Below, in pieces: positions 44,980-53,480 of a stretch of DNA of 64,000 nucleotides. The position numbers and the translations under genes were made by a program. This DNA is from JAFMDF01 sp965222705. Its GTDB lineage: Bacteria; Bacteroidota; Bacteroidia; Chitinophagales; Saprospiraceae. The stretch is from positions 1-64,000 of the forward strand of contig CBDCUO010000036.1 of NCBI GenBank assembly GCA_965222705.1, read 5' to 3'. A model generated the notes under the pieces. It worked only from the letters and a program-made list of their open reading frames with translations, was not told the origin of the DNA and ran no database searches. Within the stretch, counting starts at the first letter, position 1; every line of letters starts with the position of its first letter.

Positions 44980-46590
44980 ATGTACGATATACTCCAGTTG
45001 AACGATATGCTGGTTCCTGAACTTAGGGAATTGGCAGAGCAGTTAGAACTAAAATCTTATAAAAAACTGAATAAGCAGGAATTAATCTATAAGATATTAG
45101 ATGCTCAGGCTTTGGGAATCAATGGATCTGAAGAAGAAACACCGAAAGCTAAAAATAGAAAAATAACCAAAAATGCTGCCGGCACACTCAATGATGCACG
45201 AGAAACCGCCTTAGAGGAAGAAGAACGGCCAAAGCGCCGTACAAATGGCACTTCCCGAGAAGAGTCATCAAGGCGAAAAACTTTCAAAAAAAGGAAATCG
45301 GATAGCAGCGAAAAGGAAGATAATGAAGTAGAAGAGCGTCCGACAAAGGATCGAGAGAAGCGAGGCAGAGGAAGGGACCGAGACTCAAGAGCTAAAAGGA
45401 AAAGAGAAGAGGACCATGTTAATCAAGAAGGGGAAGATGAGGGCCAAACCTCCAAATTTAATATCGAGTTGGACGGCATTATTGAAGGCGAGGGTATTTT
45501 AGAAATGATGCCCGATGGCTATGGCTTTCTGCGGTCTTCTGATTATAATTATCTGACCTCTCCCGATGATATATACGTATCTCCTTCTCAAATTAAATTA
45601 TTTGGATTGAGAACGGGGGATACAGTAAGAGGGGCTATTCGCCCGCCCAAAGAAGGAGAAAAATATTTTGCCCTGCTAAGGGTATCTCTCATTAATGGCT
45701 TGGTCCCTCAAGAAATCAGAGACAGAGTACCTTTTGATTATTTAACACCCTTATTTCCAACAGAGAAATTTAAATTGACGACTTCTCCTTCTGGTAGAGA
45801 TTTTGGTACTAGAATGATTGACCTTTTTACCCCTATTGGTAAAGGGCAGCGGGGATTGATTGTCGCCCAACCCAAAACAGGTAAAACTTTTTTATTAAAA
45901 GATATGGCAAATGCCATTACTAAAAATCATCCCGAAACCTATATGATCGTCCTTTTGGTGGACGAACGACCTGAAGAGGTGACGGATATGAAAAGAAGCG
46001 TAAATGCCGAAGTAGTAGCTTCTACTTTTGATGAGCCGGCAGACAATCATGTAAGGGTGGCTGGAATCGTTTTGGAAAAAGCAAAACGATTGGTCGAATG
46101 TGGACACGATGTAATCATTTTGCTGGACTCCATTACACGCTTGGCAAGAGCCTATAATACCGTAGCACCCGCCAGCGGAAAAGTACTCTCCGGAGGGGTA
46201 GAAGCAAATGCCTTGCACAAGCCTAAAAAATTCTTTGGTGCTGCTAGGAATATTGAGCACGGTGGTTCTTTAACAATCATTGCCACGGCTTTGGTAGATA
46301 CTGGATCTAAAATGGACGGGGTGATTTTTGAAGAATTTAAAGGTACGGGTAATATGGAGCTTCAACTAGACCGAAATTTAGCTAATAAGCGAATGTATCC
46401 AGCAATAGACCTAAATAAATCTAGCACGCGTAGAGACGATTTATTGATTGACAAAGATTCTTTGCAAAGAATGATCATCCTTAGAAATCATTTGGCAGAT
46501 ATGAAGCCAGAAGAGGCTTTCTCTTTTTTGAGAAAACATATGGTCGACACCAATAGTAATGAAGAATTTTTGACTTCTATGAATGGATAA
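44980..46590 (+). CDS. rho: Transcription termination factor Rho
   Basis: Rho is a hexameric RNA helicase that ends transcription of untranslated RNA. The 536 residues include the Rho_N helical domain (about 1-45), a charged Arg/Glu/Lys-rich insert (about 48-157), the cold-shock-like RNA-binding domain (about 165-240, 'PDGYGFLRSSDYNY') and the RecA-like ATPase with P-loop QPKTGKT near 300 and 'LDSITRLARAYN'. It ends 'VDTNSNEEFLTSMNG'. The insert makes it about 120 residues longer than E. coli Rho, as in other Bacteroidota, where such a disordered region drives condensate formation in B. thetaiotaomicron. A strong intrinsic terminator follows. Confidence 0.97.
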   Translation: MYDILQLNDMLVPELRELAEQLELKSYKKLNKQELIYKILDAQALGINGSEEETPKAKNRKITKNAAGTLNDARETALEEEERPKRRTNGTSREESSRRKTFKKRKSDSSEKEDNEVEERPTKDREKRGRGRDRDSRAKRKREEDHVNQEGEDEGQTSKFNIELDGIIEGEGILEMMPDGYGFLRSSDYNYLTSPDDIYVSPSQIKLFGLRTGDTVRGAIRPPKEGEKYFALLRVSLINGLVPQEIRDRVPFDYLTPLFPTEKFKLTTSPSGRDFGTRMIDLFTPIGKGQRGLIVAQPKTGKTFLLKDMANAITKNHPETYMIVLLVDERPEEVTDMKRSVNAEVVASTFDEPADNHVRVAGIVLEKAKRLVECGHDVIILLDSITRLARAYNTVAPASGKVLSGGVEANALHKPKKFFGAARNIEHGGSLTIIATALVDTGSKMDGVIFEEFKGTGNMELQLDRNLANKRMYPAIDLNKSSTRRDDLLIDKDSLQRMIILRNHLADMKPEEAFSFLRKHMVDTNSNEEFLTSMNG

Positions 46591-46610
46591 ATGATTGGAA
46601 TTCTAAAAAT

Positions 46611-46654
46611 AAAAAAGAGGGGGTGCCGTCTGTTGTCAGTGCCCCCTCTTTTTT
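46611..46654 (+). terminator. Intrinsic terminator of rho
   Basis: AAAAAAGAGGGGG (46611-46623) pairs perfectly with CCCCCTCTTTTTT (46642-46654), giving a 13-bp stem with built-in T run, 20 bases past the rho stop. Confidence 0.9.
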
Positions 46655-46849
46655 ATTTTCTTTTTTAGTATTATCTTGTATCCTATCTACTCCCCACACC
46701 CTATTTTTCTTTTTTAGAACAAGTTGTGCAGTTCGATTTAGCACAAAGTTTGCATCTTTTAGAATGATTAAAAAATAAATTCGACGTTTTTGAATTTATT
46801 TTTTAAATGTTCCTTACTTGAAAAATCAACCCCAAAGAATATTGCAGTT

Positions 46850-49231
46850 ATGAGAAAGTTTTTATTGATTTTAGCTGGATTTTTTTGTTATTCGTTGAGT
46901 TTTGCACAAACCTGCCCTGAAAACTCAACTATGGTTATTGTAAAAATAACGACGGATAAATGGGGAAGAGAAACTTCCTGGATGCTGAGCAGTATTGATA
47001 CGGTCTATGGCAGCGTAGATAAAAATGAATATGGAGCGTATACTGTTGATACAGATACTTTTTGTGTGCCAGATTATGAGTGCTTGACTTTTATGATCTA
47101 TGACGGTTTTGGAGATGGCATTACGGAAGGTGGTGGGTATGAACTTCGAGTAGATACACAACTAGTAGCGGAGGGGAGCGAATTCGGCTTATCAAAAGCA
47201 ATTGAAATAAATTGCGCCCCTGGCACTTCTTGCTTGCAAGCTATTGAAATTTCTGAAGGATTGCACAAAGCTCCCCGCAGAAACTCCTGGTACACATTTA
47301 CACCTGATACCATAGGAACTTTTACTATTTCTACTTGTGGTTTAAACGAATGTGATACGCGAATTTGGGTGTATGACCGCTGTGAAAGCTTTATGCCAGG
47401 CGAGTCAGAAGGATTCATTTTTTTTGATGATAATACCGGAAATTGTGGGTTCCAGGCGGTTGTCAATGCCTATTTTAATGCGGGTCAAACCTATCTCATC
47501 AGAATTGATGATTCGGAAAACGATTGTAGTGGCGACTCTATTGGCTGGTCATTGGAATTTAGAGGCCCTGTCATTGGCTGCACCGAGCCTAACTCTTGCA
47601 ATTATAATCCCTTAGCTACTATTGATGACGGTTCTTGCTTGCCACAAGACGACCCGCGTTGCCCCAATGGGCCGGACTTGGCTATAAAAGAAGAGATTTT
47701 ACTAGCGAGCATAGAAGCAGACAGCATTTTTAACGATGACGAATGTTTAATTCAAGAAAACTGTGTGTTGGGTTTTGGCTGGCGAGAGATCATTCGTTTT
47801 ACAACTCGTTTTGAAAATATTGGGGAGCTGGATTATTACATCGGTGAACCGACCCTGGATAATAATCAATTTACCTTTGATAGATGTCATAACCATTTTC
47901 ACTACGATAATTATGCGGAATATATCTTGTTTGATGAAAATGGGGTGCGTATCCCTGGCGGCTTTAAGAGTGGGTTTTGTGTCATTGATTTAATTTGCAA
48001 ACAAAGCAATAATAAATATGGCTGTGCCAATATGGGCTTGACTGCTGGCTGCTTTGACGAATATAGTTCTGAATTGGACTGCCAATGGGTAGATGTCACG
48101 GATATACCGGATGGAAATATTGTTTTTGTTGCTAGAATCAATTGGGGCAATTGGCCAGACAAACTGGGCAGGGTAGAAAAAAACCTGCTCAATAATTGGG
48201 CGCAAGCCTGCCTTACCTTAGATCGCTCTTCTGGACAGTTGGAGATAACCATTAATGAAGACTGCCCAACTGTTTTGGATTGCGAAGGGATCCCTTATGG
48301 CAGTACGGAAATGGATTGTACAGGTGTTTGTGGAGGGCAGCAATTAATCGGCGATATAGACCAAAGCAATCAACAGGATATACAAGATGCCCAATCTTAT
48401 ATCTCCATGATTTTAGAGGAAGGAATCGCTACGCCTTGCAATGATTTGAATACAGACGGGCGGCTAACTATTTATGATGCTGCATTGCTGGCGGATTGTG
48501 CCAACTTTGGCAGCAGCCATTTTCACCCTGCTCAAGGAGCGCATAATCACTGCTATTTTCCAGCAGGTATTTTAAATAGCGAAGATACCGTTAGTTTGAC
48601 AATAACAGAAATCAATTTTGAAGAAAAATACGTTGATATTGCTATTAAAAATCCGTTTTCAGAAGTAGTCGCCTATCAGTTTCAAATGACAGGCATCACC
48701 ATAAAATCCATAGAAAATCTGGTAGATGCCAATCAATATCCAGCCATGCTTCAGGCAAACATTGGCCGAGCAGAAATCATTGGCATTTCCTTACAAGATT
48801 CTACGATATGGCAATCTAGAGATTTTCATCCCTTGATCAGGATTCATTACTTGGATATTACGGATGATTATATTTGCCTAGATAATATTGCGGATATCGT
48901 CAATCGGAATTATCAACAGGTAGTCGTGATGATAGAAGAAAATAACTGCGTAAATACGGTAGTATCAAATATTGGAGAAACCGACACATCGTTCCCCTTG
49001 AATGTTTATCCCAATCCTTTTAAAAACATTACAACCATCACTTTTCCTAATTCAAAAAATGATAATTACAATTTGATTATCAATGATTTAACAGGTAGAA
49101 AGATTAAAGCTTATCGAAACGTTTTCGGTAATGCTATCACCATTTCTAGTAAGGGGATGGCATCGGGCATTTATTATTTCCAATTAGTAGGAAAAAGGAA
49201 AACCTGGACGGGCAAACTAGTCTTGGAATAA
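46850..49231 (+). CDS. T9SS-sorted lysyl oxidase-like protein with dockerin-like segment
   Basis: This 793-residue secreted protein has a signal peptide (1-20), two N-terminal beta domains (about 25-240, including 'GFGDGITEGGGYEL'), the Bacteroidota linker motif 'GCTEPNSCNYNPLATIDDG', and a lysyl oxidase domain (about 275-460). There C346-H347-N-H349-F-H351 matches the copper-binding His triad of animal LOX. Lys373 in 'GFKSGFC' and Tyr405 in 'FDEYSSELDCQW' match the residues that form the LTQ cofactor. Then come a dockerin-like segment with two Ca-loop patterns (about 500-550), a beta-rich module (about 580-700) and a T9SS type A domain ('LNVYPNPFKN', from about 716). It could oxidise lysine or amines to crosslink surface or matrix proteins. 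ATG 46850 is set by the signal peptide. Confidence 0.9.
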   Translation: MRKFLLILAGFFCYSLSFAQTCPENSTMVIVKITTDKWGRETSWMLSSIDTVYGSVDKNEYGAYTVDTDTFCVPDYECLTFMIYDGFGDGITEGGGYELRVDTQLVAEGSEFGLSKAIEINCAPGTSCLQAIEISEGLHKAPRRNSWYTFTPDTIGTFTISTCGLNECDTRIWVYDRCESFMPGESEGFIFFDDNTGNCGFQAVVNAYFNAGQTYLIRIDDSENDCSGDSIGWSLEFRGPVIGCTEPNSCNYNPLATIDDGSCLPQDDPRCPNGPDLAIKEEILLASIEADSIFNDDECLIQENCVLGFGWREIIRFTTRFENIGELDYYIGEPTLDNNQFTFDRCHNHFHYDNYAEYILFDENGVRIPGGFKSGFCVIDLICKQSNNKYGCANMGLTAGCFDEYSSELDCQWVDVTDIPDGNIVFVARINWGNWPDKLGRVEKNLLNNWAQACLTLDRSSGQLEITINEDCPTVLDCEGIPYGSTEMDCTGVCGGQQLIGDIDQSNQQDIQDAQSYISMILEEGIATPCNDLNTDGRLTIYDAALLADCANFGSSHFHPAQGAHNHCYFPAGILNSEDTVSLTITEINFEEKYVDIAIKNPFSEVVAYQFQMTGITIKSIENLVDANQYPAMLQANIGRAEIIGISLQDSTIWQSRDFHPLIRIHYLDITDDYICLDNIADIVNRNYQQVVVMIEENNCVNTVVSNIGETDTSFPLNVYPNPFKNITTITFPNSKNDNYNLIINDLTGRKIKAYRNVFGNAITISSKGMASGIYYFQLVGKRKTWTGKLVLE

Positions 49232-49236
49232 TCATT

Positions 49237-49427
49237 CTCCAGAGTAAAAAACTGACCGGCCAATCCACTTCTCACTATATTCGTTCACTTCGACTGGATA
49301 TTGCAAAGGGTTTATTAGAAAAGACAGAACTAAACGTTTCGGAGGTTGCTTTTTATTGTAGGCTTTAGTAGTGCGACTTATTTTTCCAAAGTATTTATTT
49401 GGCTGCGCACCTAGAGTATTGAAATAA
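49237..49427 (+). pseudogene. Decayed AraC-type DNA-binding domain
   Basis: Three neighbouring frames together spell the C-terminal half of an AraC/XylS HTH domain. 49240-49357 reads 'KKLTGQSTSHYIRSLRLDIA' and then '..LNVSEVAFY'. 49358-49399 reads 'VGFSSATYFSKVFI'. 49398-49427 reads 'FGCAPRVLK' then stop. Two frameshifts and the missing first half make it non-functional. It starts 6 bases after the lysyl oxidase-like gene and ends before a strong terminator. The small minus-strand open frame across this stretch is a shadow. The parent was probably a two-component or hybrid regulator ending in HTH_18, now lost. Confidence 0.78.
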
Positions 49428-49516
49428 TGTTTTTCGACCGCGCACATCCTCTTGTACTACTAGCTTCCTCAAAGAATTAAAAATTAACTACTATACTTTA
49501 CTCGAACAGTTCAAAG

Positions 49517-49548
49517 AAAGGCGGGAATTTTTCCCGCCTTTTTTTTTG
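49517..49548 (+). terminator. Intrinsic terminator after the lysyl oxidase-like gene and AraC remnant
   Basis: AAAGGCGGGAA (49517-49527) pairs perfectly with TTCCCGCCTTT (49531-49541) around a TTT loop and runs into a long T tract (to 49547). Probably the original end of the decayed regulator gene. Confidence 0.9.
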
Positions 49549-49987
49549 TGCTTGAAAGCATGCATAATGTTTCAGTGTGAGAGGAAGTTTTATTTTATAT
49601 ATTACAACTGACCAACCCCTCTCAAGGTGGAGCAGTAAAAGTAGTTGACTTGTGCTAGGCTATTTTTGTTTTACATGGTTTTTCAAACAAAAGCCTGAAA
49701 TGGAAATGCTCTGGACACTTCAGAAAAACCCGAGCATTACTTGGTGGGAAATACCTTCAATCAATTAAAAAAGTAGCTTTGATAAGTGTTTTTCGTGAAA
49801 CTATAAGAAAGGTTGGTTATAATTAGACTAGTTATTTGTTGAACAAGTCTATTCAACAGCAAAAATATCAATATATATGGATAAAGCAACAAATTATGGT
49901 AAAAAATTATAATAATTTGTAGGGAGTAGGATTTAAATTTTATCTACCTTTCTTGCCCCAATCAATTTGTACCAAAATTTATTTTGA
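49549..49987. other. Intergenic region, no gene seen
   Basis: About 440 AT-rich bases between the terminator and the BioD-like gene. I find no long frame, RNA gene or obvious repeat. Together with the AraC remnant it may be further decayed sequence. The promoter of the BioD-like gene should lie at its 3' end. Confidence 0.4.
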
Positions 49988-51085
49988 ATGGCTTATAAAA
50001 GTATTTATGTAGCAGCGACCAGTCAACATGTAGGTAAGACCACTTCTACGCTGGGGCTTGTTGCTGCTTTTATGAAAAAAGGCTTAAAAGTAGGCTACTG
50101 CAAACCAGTTGGTCAACGCTCTCTGAATGTACATAATACCGAAGTGGATAAAGATGCAGTGCTTTTTTCGGACTTGATGAAGTTTAAGTTGAGTTCTGAT
50201 ATTCACAGCCCGGTTATTTTGGGGAGAGGGGCTACTGCTGCTTTTATTGACAACCCTCATTACTTTTCCTATCCTGAAAAAATCAAATTTGCTTCTGAAC
50301 GGTTAAGTATTCATAACGAATTGGTCATATATGAAGGGACAGGACATCCAGGTGTTGGAAGCATCGTCAATTTGTCCAATGCAGATGTGGCTAAAATGGT
50401 GGATGCAGCCGTCATTATGGTTGTGGAGGGAGGCATTGGAAGCACTATTGATATGCTCTCTTTGTGTTTAGCAAAGTTCCAAATGTTAGACCTTCCAATA
50501 TTGGGCGTGATTATTAATAAGGTAAAGCCCACTAAAATTGATAAAGTGAGAACCTATGTTGGAAAATACTTAAAAGGATATGGCTTGCCGCTGCTTGGCA
50601 TTATCCCTTATGATAAAAGTTTGGCCTTTCCCTTAATGGAAACCGTTGCTAAAGCGACCAATGGCATTGTTAGTTTTAATGAAGATCACCTGGATAATAA
50701 AGTAGAAGATATTCTGGCGGGCTCTCTGATTGATTTAGGAGAATTGAAAAGTTCTAAGGATTTATTATTGGTGGTCAGCGCCCAGCGAGTAGGGGATGCA
50801 ATCAATAAGATCCAATCCATTTCCAATCTGGTTGGCCTAAAAAATTCTCCTTTGTCGGGCATAGTTGCTACCGGACATGGAGCCATTACGGGTTCTTGCG
50901 TAGATTATATTCAGGAGCAAAAAATTCCTGTCATCCGAACCTCCTTGGATACCTATGGGTCTGTGTTAAAAATTAGTCGGATAGAAGTAAAAATTAATTT
51001 AAGCACGCCCTGGAAAGTTGCCAGAGCCATTGAATTGATTGAAAAAAATGTGGATATGGATGCTCTGTTAGAAAGAATAAAATGA
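49988..51085 (+). CDS. BioD-like ATPase with DRTGG domain (stand-alone Pta N-terminal-like protein)
   Basis: This 365-residue protein has a dethiobiotin-synthetase-like P-loop domain (ATSQHVGKTTSTLGL at about 9-23; about 1-215) and a DRTGG domain (about 225-345). The pair corresponds to the regulatory N-terminal half of long phosphotransacetylases, here without the PTA catalytic domain. Such stand-alone proteins occur in Archaea, Cyanobacteria and Bacteroidota. A sensing or regulatory role in acetyl-phosphate or cobyrinate-type metabolism is inferred only from relatives. It converges on the acyl-CoA dehydrogenase operon with an 8-base gap. Confidence 0.88.
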   Translation: MAYKSIYVAATSQHVGKTTSTLGLVAAFMKKGLKVGYCKPVGQRSLNVHNTEVDKDAVLFSDLMKFKLSSDIHSPVILGRGATAAFIDNPHYFSYPEKIKFASERLSIHNELVIYEGTGHPGVGSIVNLSNADVAKMVDAAVIMVVEGGIGSTIDMLSLCLAKFQMLDLPILGVIINKVKPTKIDKVRTYVGKYLKGYGLPLLGIIPYDKSLAFPLMETVAKATNGIVSFNEDHLDNKVEDILAGSLIDLGELKSSKDLLLVVSAQRVGDAINKIQSISNLVGLKNSPLSGIVATGHGAITGSCVDYIQEQKIPVIRTSLDTYGSVLKISRIEVKINLSTPWKVARAIELIEKNVDMDALLERIK

Positions 51086-51093
51086 GCCCTGTT

Positions 51094-52221
51094 TTAAAAA
51101 CCATTCAAACGAGCAAACCGATCCAAGTGATAATTAGTATCTCCAAAAGTTCGCTGCGTGACTCTTGCCCTTTTCATAAAAAAGCCAATTTCTTCGTCAT
51201 CGGTCATGCCGATACCACCGAACATTTGAATTCCCTCATTGGTTACGAGCTTTAACACATCGCCGACTTTGGCCTTGGCCATGCTAGCAATTATTGCCAG
51301 ATTTTTGGCATCTTTGTCAATTGCCTGCAAGCCTTTTATGACTAAAGATTTGCATAATTCTATCTCGCAATACATATTGGCGGCACGGTGTTGCAAACCC
51401 TGGAAAACACCAATTGGTACCCCAAATTGCTGCCTTTCTTTCAGGTAGGCGATGGTTCGGTCAAAAGCCTCTTGCATAGTGCCTAACATTTCGGCAGACA
51501 GACCGATTCGGGCAATATCTAAAGCCTTCTCTAAGTATTTTTCGCCTTTGCCTTCGTCACCTAAGATGTCTGCTGTTTCTACTTTTACATTTTTGAAGGT
51601 AAGCCTAGTTGTATTGCGGCTATCCATCATAATAGGGCGTTCTATCTCTACGCCTTGTGCCTGGGCATCTACTATAAAAAGCGTCAGACCACTTTCGCTA
51701 TTTTTTCGAGCTGTGACAATGAATTTATTTGCGATATTTCCATCTAAAACAAACTTTTTAGTGCCGTTGAGGGTGTAGCCTTCGGTTGTTTTTTTAAATC
51801 TGGTTTTCGCTTCAAAGGGCTGGTGGGCATTGCTTTCTTCCATAGCGAGTGATAGCAATAAATTACCTTCGGCAATCGCTGGCAAGATGGCCTCTTTTTG
51901 CGCCTTATTTCCAGCTAAATTGACCAAGGTGCTACCTAACAAAACGGTAGAAACTAGTGGGGATGCCGTTAAAGTCCGTCCGGTTTGCTCCAAAACCTGG
52001 CCTAAACCAGTATAGCCAAAACCCAATCCTCCATATTCTTCAGGGATGATCAGTCCCGCCCAGCCCATTGCTGCCATTTCGCCCCAAAGAGCAGGATCAT
52101 AACCTTTGGGATCTTTATTGTCTCTCAATTTTCTTAGGGCAGCAACGGGTGCTTTTTCATTCAAAAACTCCTTGGCAGAAGTTTTGAGCATTTGTTGTTC
52201 TTCATTTATAACTAAAGCCAT
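51094..52221 (-). CDS. Acyl-CoA dehydrogenase family protein lacking the usual catalytic Glu
   Basis: This 375-residue flavoprotein of the acyl-CoA dehydrogenase fold has the FAD/substrate segments 'LSLAMEESNAHQPF' and 'LKERQQFGVPIGVFQGLQHRAANMY', and the late 'NEGIQMFGGIGMTDDEEIG'. The C-terminus 'VTQRTFGDTNYHLDRFARLNGF' shows FGDT where most dehydrogenases have (Y/I)EG(T/G) carrying the base Glu. The adjacent gene 52234-53430 has that Glu ('SIEGGTSEIQ'). Adjacent unequal pairs of this kind form alpha2beta2 enzymes in actinobacteria (FadE28/FadE29 type), which suggests this is the non-catalytic partner. It is the last gene of a three-gene operon with a 12-base gap. Confidence 0.92.
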   Translation of the reverse strand: MALVINEEQQMLKTSAKEFLNEKAPVAALRKLRDNKDPKGYDPALWGEMAAMGWAGLIIPEEYGGLGFGYTGLGQVLEQTGRTLTASPLVSTVLLGSTLVNLAGNKAQKEAILPAIAEGNLLLSLAMEESNAHQPFEAKTRFKKTTEGYTLNGTKKFVLDGNIANKFIVTARKNSESGLTLFIVDAQAQGVEIERPIMMDSRNTTRLTFKNVKVETADILGDEGKGEKYLEKALDIARIGLSAEMLGTMQEAFDRTIAYLKERQQFGVPIGVFQGLQHRAANMYCEIELCKSLVIKGLQAIDKDAKNLAIIASMAKAKVGDVLKLVTNEGIQMFGGIGMTDDEEIGFFMKRARVTQRTFGDTNYHLDRFARLNGF

Positions 52222-52233
52222 ACCTATTGCGGA

Positions 52234-53430
52234 TTATTTACCCGGTAAACCCAGGATTCTTTTAGAAATAATATTTAATTGAATTTCGGAGGTGCCACCT
52301 TCAATCGAATTTGCTTTGGTTCGACACATATCTCTGGCGAGGCGACCCTCTTCATAGGTTTCGCCCCAGGTCAGCGCATCATAGCCCCCTAATTCCAATA
52401 ATAACTCGTATTTATCTTTATTCAACTCGGTAGCATAATATTTGAAAAAAGAAGATTTGGCTCCAATTTGCTGTCCCGCTTTGGCTTCATCGAGTATCCT
52501 TTCTACTGCCCACTTAAAAGAAGCATCATTGATTATCCATTTTGCAACTTCCGTTCTTAATATAGGATCGGCTAGTTTATCGTCTTTCAATCCTACCTCT
52601 TTAATAGCTATTTGTGCTAGTGATTCCTTTTGGCTAGTTTCGCCTACCCCACCAATCATTGAGCGTTCGTGGGTCAAGAGATATTTAGCAATGGTCCAAC
52701 CCTGGTTGAGTTTGCCTACCAGATTTTCTTTTGAAACTTTTACATTATCAAAGAAGGTTTCACAAAAGGGCGACTTACCACTGATGAGTTTAATTGGGCG
52801 AGTACTCACTCCTTTCGCTTCCATATCAATTAGTAAAAAGCTGATACCAGAATGCTTGGGGGCATCCGGATCAGTTCGTACCAAGCAGAAAATCATATCT
52901 GCTTTATCTGCATAAGAAGTCCAAACCTTCTGACCATTGACCAGATAGTAGTCCCCCATATCTATGGCACTTGTTTGCAGACCTGCCAGGTCGCTCCCTG
53001 CGCCTGGCTCGCTATACCCTTGGCACCACCAGACTTTACCGGCAGAAATATCGTTTAAATGCTTCATTTTCTGCGCTTCATTGCCAAACTTCAACAAGGC
53101 AGGGCCTAGCATGGAAATACCAAAACTAAAAAGCGGGCTTCGACAATTTAACCTAGTCATTTCTTCTCGAAAAATCTTCAGTTCTGCCTTATTTAGACCG
53201 CCGCCACCATATTTTTTAGGCCAATGTGGAGTGGTCCAACCTTTGTCTCTCATTCTTTCGAACCAGATTTTTTGATCTTCGCTTTGAAATTTGGGACTAC
53301 GGCCTCCCCAGAAGACATCTTCCTCTGTATTTTTAACAGGAGTACGCATGCTCTTGGGGCAATTTGCCTCTAACCAGGCACGAGTTTCTACTCGAAAGGT
53401 TTTTAAATCTATTAAAGTTGCTGTATCCAT
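52234..53430 (-). CDS. Acyl-CoA dehydrogenase (probable catalytic subunit)
   Basis: This 398-residue acyl-CoA dehydrogenase introduces an alpha,beta double bond into an acyl-CoA with FAD as cofactor. Visible features are 'GYSEPGAGSDLAGLQT' (flavin and substrate contact), 'VNGQKVWTSYADKAD' and the C-terminal 'SIEGGTSEIQLNIISKRILGLPGK' with the catalytic Glu. It matches the FadE-type dehydrogenases of steroid, branched or long-chain acyl-CoA breakdown. Its gene sits between the hydratase gene (50 bases) and the partner subunit gene (12 bases). Confidence 0.95.
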   Translation of the reverse strand: MDTATLIDLKTFRVETRAWLEANCPKSMRTPVKNTEEDVFWGGRSPKFQSEDQKIWFERMRDKGWTTPHWPKKYGGGGLNKAELKIFREEMTRLNCRSPLFSFGISMLGPALLKFGNEAQKMKHLNDISAGKVWWCQGYSEPGAGSDLAGLQTSAIDMGDYYLVNGQKVWTSYADKADMIFCLVRTDPDAPKHSGISFLLIDMEAKGVSTRPIKLISGKSPFCETFFDNVKVSKENLVGKLNQGWTIAKYLLTHERSMIGGVGETSQKESLAQIAIKEVGLKDDKLADPILRTEVAKWIINDASFKWAVERILDEAKAGQQIGAKSSFFKYYATELNKDKYELLLELGGYDALTWGETYEEGRLARDMCRTKANSIEGGTSEIQLNIISKRILGLPGK

Positions 53431-53480
53431 AATTTTTATGTGGTTGTGATCCTAATTGGACTTCCATTTATATCCATCAA

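Noticed and set aside
46790..46849. Upstream extension of the lysyl oxidase-like frame to 46790
   Set aside because: A typical signal peptide starts at ATG 46850; the extra 20 residues do not look like an export signal.
49232..49447. Minus-strand open frame of 71 residues
   Set aside because: It lies opposite the AraC-type remnant, which explains the sequence on the plus strand; the minus frame is a shadow.
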